Assembly (NCBI GenBank): GCA_016744375.1
Contig: JADGEM010000016.1
Location: 1 to 64,000, forward strand
Source of the DNA: Gammaproteobacteria bacterium
GTDB taxonomy: Bacteria > Pseudomonadota > Gammaproteobacteria > GRL18
Direction of reading: 5' to 3'
Length of the DNA: 64,000 nt
Numbering within the stretch: position 1 is the stretch's first letter; every line of letters begins with the position of its first letter. Position numbers and translations under genes: made by a program. Under the pieces are notes generated by a model. It made no database searches, had not been told where the DNA came from, and saw only the letters and a list, made by a program, of their open reading frames with translations. Shown piece by piece: positions 57,244 to 64,000 of this stretch.

Positions 57244-58797
57244 TTAATCAACAGCCCTCATATGTGGAAACAAGAGTACATCACGAATAGACGGCGCATC
57301 TGTTAATAACATTACCAGGCGATCAATACCAATCCCCTCGCCTGCTGTTGGCGGCATACCATGTTCTAAGGCTGTAATATAATCCATATCAAAATGCATG
57401 GCCTCATCATCACCAGCCTCTTTTTCTTCAACCTGTTTTTTAAAACGTTCAGCCTGATCTTCCGGATCATTTAATTCAGAAAATCCATTTGCTAATTCAC
57501 GGCCTCCGACAAAAAATTCAAATCGGTCGGTAACAAAAGGGTCATCATTATTACGTCTTGCCAAGGGTGAAACTTCAGTCGGATAGGCTGTTATAAAGGT
57601 CGGATCCATTAAGCGGTGTTCTACTGTCTTTTCAAATATTTCAATTTGTACCTTACCCAGGCCGTAACTGTCTTTTAAAGGAATACCCATAGATTCTGCA
57701 ATCTGACGTGCTTGAACAATATCATCTAATTGAGCTTCCGACAGTTTCGGGTTGAAGTGCAAAATTGATTCTTTAATTGTCATCCGGGTAAATGGTTGTT
57801 CAAAATTTACTTCTGCACCCTGATATTCAAAGACAGCCTTACCTAGAACTTCTTCAGCGAGCCCACGCAACATTTCTTCAGTGAGATCCATTAAGTCATT
57901 ATAATCAGCATAAGCCTGATAAAACTCAATCATAGTAAATTCGGGATTATGCCTTGTTGATAAGCCTTCATTTCTAAAGTTACGATTGATTTCAAATACA
58001 CGCTCAAATCCACCCACAACCAGGCGTTTTAAATATAATTCAGGAGCAATTCGCAAAAACAATTCCATATCAAGGGCATTATGGTAAGTTGTAAATGGGC
58101 GTGCCGTTGCACCGCCAGGAATAGCCTGCATCATGGGGGTTTCTACTTCCATGAATTCTTTGTGCAGCATAAAATTTCGAATATAAGTAATAATTTTTGA
58201 ACGCAATGCAAACGTCTTACGTGTCTCATCATTGGTAATAAGATCAATATATCGTTGGCGATAACAGGTTTCCTGATCAGACAGACCTTTGAATTTTTCT
58301 GGTAATGGGCGCAGCGCCTTTGTCAGCAACTCGATATTCTCTACTCTGACAGACAGTTCATCCGTTTTCGTTTTAAACAATACACCTTCAGCACCAATGA
58401 TATCGCCCAAATCCCACTTTTTAAAGTGATCATTATAAAAACCATCTGCAAGTGAATCTCGTTGGATGAATAACTGAATAGAACCGGACATATCTTTAAT
58501 GGTTGCAAAGCTCGCTTTTCCCATGATGCGCTGCAGCATCATTCGGCCCGCAACAATGACTTTGATATTTTTTTCAGCGAGCTCTTCTTTAGTGAACTGA
58601 TCATATTCAGCATGAAGCTTTTCTGCCAGAGAGTCACGACGAAAGTGATTTGGAAATGCATTTCCCTGCTCTCTTAATTTCGATAATTTATCACGACGTT
58701 GGGCAATTAGCTTATTTTCTTCATCATGACTTTGCTTAACCAAAGAGTCATTTGAATTTTTTGATTCTTGCGCAGATTCTGACATCAATTTACTCAC
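57244..58797 (-). CDS. lysS: Lysyl-tRNA synthetase (class II)
   Basis: [31 protein letters not shown]. Confidence 0.98.
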   Translation of the reverse strand: MSKLMSESAQESKNSNDSLVKQSHDEENKLIAQRRDKLSKLREQGNAFPNHFRRDSLAEKLHAEYDQFTKEELAEKNIKVIVAGRMMLQRIMGKASFATIKDMSGSIQLFIQRDSLADGFYNDHFKKWDLGDIIGAEGVLFKTKTDELSVRVENIELLTKALRPLPEKFKGLSDQETCYRQRYIDLITNDETRKTFALRSKIITYIRNFMLHKEFMEVETPMMQAIPGGATARPFTTYHNALDMELFLRIAPELYLKRLVVGGFERVFEINRNFRNEGLSTRHNPEFTMIEFYQAYADYNDLMDLTEEMLRGLAEEVLGKAVFEYQGAEVNFEQPFTRMTIKESILHFNPKLSEAQLDDIVQARQIAESMGIPLKDSYGLGKVQIEIFEKTVEHRLMDPTFITAYPTEVSPLARRNNDDPFVTDRFEFFVGGRELANGFSELNDPEDQAERFKKQVEEKEAGDDEAMHFDMDYITALEHGMPPTAGEGIGIDRLVMLLTDAPSIRDVLLFPHMRAVD

Positions 58798-58819
58798 TTT
58801 TTGTTTCTAAAATTTGTTA

Positions 58820-59930
58820 TTACTTTGGGTGCTGCATATTAGATTTTAATGAAGCTTCAATAAAGGGTTTTAAATCGCCATCTAATACCGATTGAGTGTT
58901 ACTCGATTCATGTCCGGTCCGCAGATCTTTGATGCGTGATTGATCTAAAACATAGGATCGAATTTGACTGCCCCAGCCTATATCAGACTTGTTTTCTTCC
59001 AGTTCCTGTTTATCCACATTGCGTTTTTGCATTTCTACTTCATACAATTTTGCTTTAAGCATTTTCATCGCTTCTGCTTTGTTTTTATGTTGAGAGCGAT
59101 CATTCTGACATTGAACGACAACATTACTGGGTAAATGGGTGATTCGCACAGCTGAGTCTGTTTTATTAATATGCTGTCCTCCAGCGCCACTGGCACGATA
59201 TGTATCAATCCGTAAATCAGCAGGATTAATATCAATATCGATATTATCGTCCACTTCAGGGTAAGCAAAAACAGAAGCAAATGATGTATGACGACGATTA
59301 CCTGAGTCAAAGGGAGATTTTCTCACTAAACGGTGAACCCCGGTTTCAGTTTTCAACCAGCCGAATGCATACTCTCCGGTAAACTTAATTGTTGCACCTT
59401 TTATACCAGCAACATCGCCGTCAGAAACTTCCAGAACTTCCGTTTTAAAGCCTTCCTTTTCGCCAAAACGTAAAAACATCCTAAGAATCATGCTGGCCCA
59501 GTCCTGAGCTTCTGTACCGCCAGAGCCAGACTGAATATCAATAAAAGCATTATTTTCATCCATATCACCTGAAAACATGCGACGGAATTCAAGTCCGCCC
59601 ACTTCTTCCTCTAAATCATCCAGCTCAAGAATAATATCTTTAACAGCACCTTCATCGTCTTCCTCAAGTGCCATTTCAAGTAATTCGCCCATATCAGCCA
59701 GGCCTGAAAATAAAGTTTCAAGACCATTAACAATTTTTTCCAGAGAGACTTTTTTCTGACCTAAAGCTTGAGCATTTTCAGGGTCATCCCATACACTTGG
59801 CGATTCAAGTTCTAAGTTGACCTCTTCAAGTTGCTCTTTTTTGAGTTCAAAGTCAAAGATACCCCCTGAGCTTCTCTGAACGACTGCTTAAATCGGAGAT
59901 TCTATTTTTTAAACCGGTAGTTTCTATCAT
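58820..59930 (-). CDS. prfB: Peptide chain release factor 2 with programmed +1 frameshift
   Basis: Main frame 290 aa in track (from 59692) contains GGxGGQ ([11 protein letters not shown]). Upstream ATG at 59930 gives [28 protein letters not shown]; +1 shift at CTT-TGA-C continues [11 protein letters not shown] in the main frame. Confidence 0.95.
59853..59867 (-). promoter_or_regulatory. prfB +1 ribosomal frameshift site
   Basis: Minus-strand AGGGGGTATCTTTGAC: internal SD AGGGGG, CTT slip codon, in-frame TGA followed by C. Confidence 0.95.
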
Positions 59931-60117
59931 GGTAATGCCTGAAGACTCATTAAAAACCAGTTATTTTACACCAGAATGAAATGATTTCTTAGGTCTTTCT
60001 GGGGCAAAAGACAATATTTTAAAAAATAATCTGATTTTTTATTAAATTGTCTGCAATTATTAAGATAACATCTATAATTAATTCAAATATAGTGGTTTTT
60101 TATTGATGAGGAATAAT

Positions 60118-60684
60118 ATGAGTACTTCCACCGGTTCAACTTCTTTTAAGCCAGATTTAGACTGGAGTCAATTAAAAGAAACCATACTTATGCTCAACTT
60201 ATCCGTTGCTCAAATTGACCAGTCAATGAACGAAGGTAATGCTTCTGTTGAAACTCTGGCCAGCTCATTCACTGCACTGGCGACAAACCTCAATAAAATA
60301 CAATCATCAGTTAGTACTATTGAAGAGACGGTCAGTGATGAAACTAAACTCATGATACAGGGGTCAGCAACCACTGCATTGGAAAAAGTTAATGCCGCAA
60401 TTATTGCATTCCAATTTTATGACAAACTGTCACAGAGGCTTGATCACGTTAGTGAGAGTTTATCCTCATTGACAGCACTTATTGCCAATCCTGCCTCTTT
60501 GTACTCACCGCCGGAATGGCAGGCTCTACAAGAGTCTATTCGTAGTAAATATACCATGGAAGAAGAACGTCGAATGTTTGATAAAGTACTTTCAGGCGCA
60601 CCGATAGAGGAAGCCATTGCAGAATTTAATGCAGAAATGAGTGCCAGGCATGAAACGGCTCAGAATGATGTTGAATTGTTCTAG
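60118..60684 (+). CDS. Uncharacterised helical protein
   Basis: Start at MSTSTGSTSFKPD; helical AIIAFQFYDKLSQRLDHVSESLSSL segment. Track start 60103. Confidence 0.6.
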   Translation: MSTSTGSTSFKPDLDWSQLKETILMLNLSVAQIDQSMNEGNASVETLASSFTALATNLNKIQSSVSTIEETVSDETKLMIQGSATTALEKVNAAIIAFQFYDKLSQRLDHVSESLSSLTALIANPASLYSPPEWQALQESIRSKYTMEEERRMFDKVLSGAPIEEAIAEFNAEMSARHETAQNDVELF

Positions 60685-60707
60685 GACAGACTGCTTGACA
60701 TCATGTA

Positions 60708-62488
60708 TCACAGAGAAGCATAGACAATATGAAGTTGTACTGAGAAGTTTCCACGAAAGTAATTCTCTTTAAGCTGATAAATAACATGAATAAGCTGTCC
60801 CTCAACAAAAGGGAAAGGATCATTCCTTTTTTCCAATGCCCGAAACCAGACTGCTCTGAAAGAATTTGATTCAGTGGCCAGTTGAATCATCAGATGATTA
60901 CCTTCAGAACCAATAACCCGGATACTCTGAACTTTAAAATCTCCCTCAAAGATAGGTGCTTCAAACTCTCGACCATAGGGTTCAAGATGTTTTATTTCAG
61001 CAATGGTTTGAAAATTTATCTCCGTTTCAGACAGTTCACCATCCGTATAAATAACAGGGCTTAAATCATCCTTAGTTAATAACTGCAGTTCAATAGCCTT
61101 ATCAATGAGCAGGCTAAATTCATCAATGGCATCAATTTTTAGCTTCAGACCTGCTGCCCCTTTATGGCCACCAAAGCCAGGAATAATATCAGGTGATTCA
61201 TTGGCAACGTACTCAATGGCATCTCTAATATGAACTCCAGGAATGGTCCGCGCTGAACCCGTCAGTTTCGCCGGATCATTGGATGGACTAAAAACAATGG
61301 TTGGACGACCAAACTTATCCATCAAACGTGATGCCACAATACCTTGTACACCCGCATGAAATTTTTCATGGAAAATCACCAAAGACCATTTTTGCGTACG
61401 TAACTGTTTTATAGCCTGCTCAAAAGCAATTTCAAGCATTTCTTTTTCAGTTTCTTTTCTAGTTTGATTATCTTGATCCAATTGTAATAGATATTGAGTT
61501 GATTGCTCTAAAGTAGGTGCAGATAAATAATGCAATGCCATATAGGGATCAGACATACGACTGCGAGCATTAATTCTTGGGCCTATTTGAAACCCCAAAT
61601 CTTCTGCTGTAAAGAACTGAAAATCACGAGCAAGCATTTTTTTTATGGCTTGCCAGCAAGGTCGTTTCACCTGGTTCATCACTCTTAATCCCGCATTCAC
61701 GACGGCTCGATTAATCGGACTAATCAATGAAACCGCATCAGCTACAGTACCCAGAGCAACAAAATCAAGCAAAGCAGACAGTTTGGGGACATTTCCAGCA
61801 ATAGTTTCATGGCTAATTAGTTCAGAACGAAGTTGACTCATTAAAAGCCAGCTGACCATACAGCCCGCTATGGTATTATCAGGATAAGCGCAGTCTTCAC
61901 GTGTAGGGTTAATAACTGCAAAAGCAGACAGGGGGATGCCTTCTTGAGGAATAGCATGGTGATCAGTCACAATTACATCAATTCCCTTTGCTTTAAGTTG
62001 TGCTATCCGATGTTCATCCGAAGATCCGCAATCAGCAGTTATGATTAATTCAGGCATCACATCTGTACTAAGTATACGATCAACCAGTCCCTGGCTGATA
62101 CCATAACCATCATCAATTCGATGACCGATTAGATGTTGAATATTGACTTCAGGCACGTGAAAGAAATCATGGAGTGAATGAAATAAAATGGCGTGGGATG
62201 TAATGCCATCAACATCATAATCGGTCAATAATCCAATCACTTCATTGTCTTTAATTGCCCGTGCTATGCGTTTAACAGCGATATCACTATCAATTAATAA
62301 ATTCGGTGGTGCAATATTTTTTAATGAAGTATGAACTATTTGTGCAAGTTTTGATTCACAACTATTTTTATCATCAATTCTGTTAGCCACAATTCGTGAC
62401 TGTAAAAGAGATAAAGATAGTGTCTGAGAGAGTTGCACCCGCATACTTTCATTAAGATGAGAAGTACGTGGAATTATCTTTGGAATCA

Positions 62489-62489
<1 letters not shown>
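60708..62489 (-). CDS. recJ: Single-stranded-DNA-specific exonuclease RecJ
   Basis: LLTDYDVDGITSHAI, VTDHH, GFGGHKGAAGL. Confidence 0.97.

Positions 62490-64000
<1,511 letters not shown>

Overview
AT-rich gammaproteobacterial chromosomal window. Most of it is ordinary core metabolism and information processing. In order: ligA, zipA, smc / queF, FGGY kinase, cysZ-like, GGDEF cyclase / truA, EcfT-like, fimV, asd, leuBDC / LysR / ydbL-ydbH, cysM / Hpt / DAHP synthase, rhodanese, prfC, rimI, UDG-like, leuA, pssA, ilvC, ilvH, ilvI / peroxiredoxin, tex, membrane-anchored response regulator / dinG / lplT-like, ygfX, sdhE, sdhBADC / ygfZ, HDOD / lysS, prfB / unknown / recJ, serS, and a partial DUF190 gene at the right edge. 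The accessory part is the left ~3.5 kb. It holds a compact four-gene, head-to-tail overlapping cassette that resembles an ABC-three-component (ABC-3C) conflict system: a two-TM small protein, a 184 aa protein, a 171 aa 'middle component'-like protein, and an SMC/ABC-type ATPase N-terminus cut at 295 aa. A ParDE toxin-antitoxin pair follows. The most unusual direct observation is that the two upstream cassette proteins share the motif Y-x-D-x-A-x-H-x-G-D-N, at the C-terminus of one and the N-terminus of the other. Other points of interest: a stand-alone BarA-type Hpt next to cysM, a tail-anchored receiver-domain protein, an apparent YnbE/YdbL-type composite lipoprotein beside YdbH, 21-bp repeats in fimV, and the prfB programmed frameshift. 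All family calls come from reading the sequence; no database search was run.
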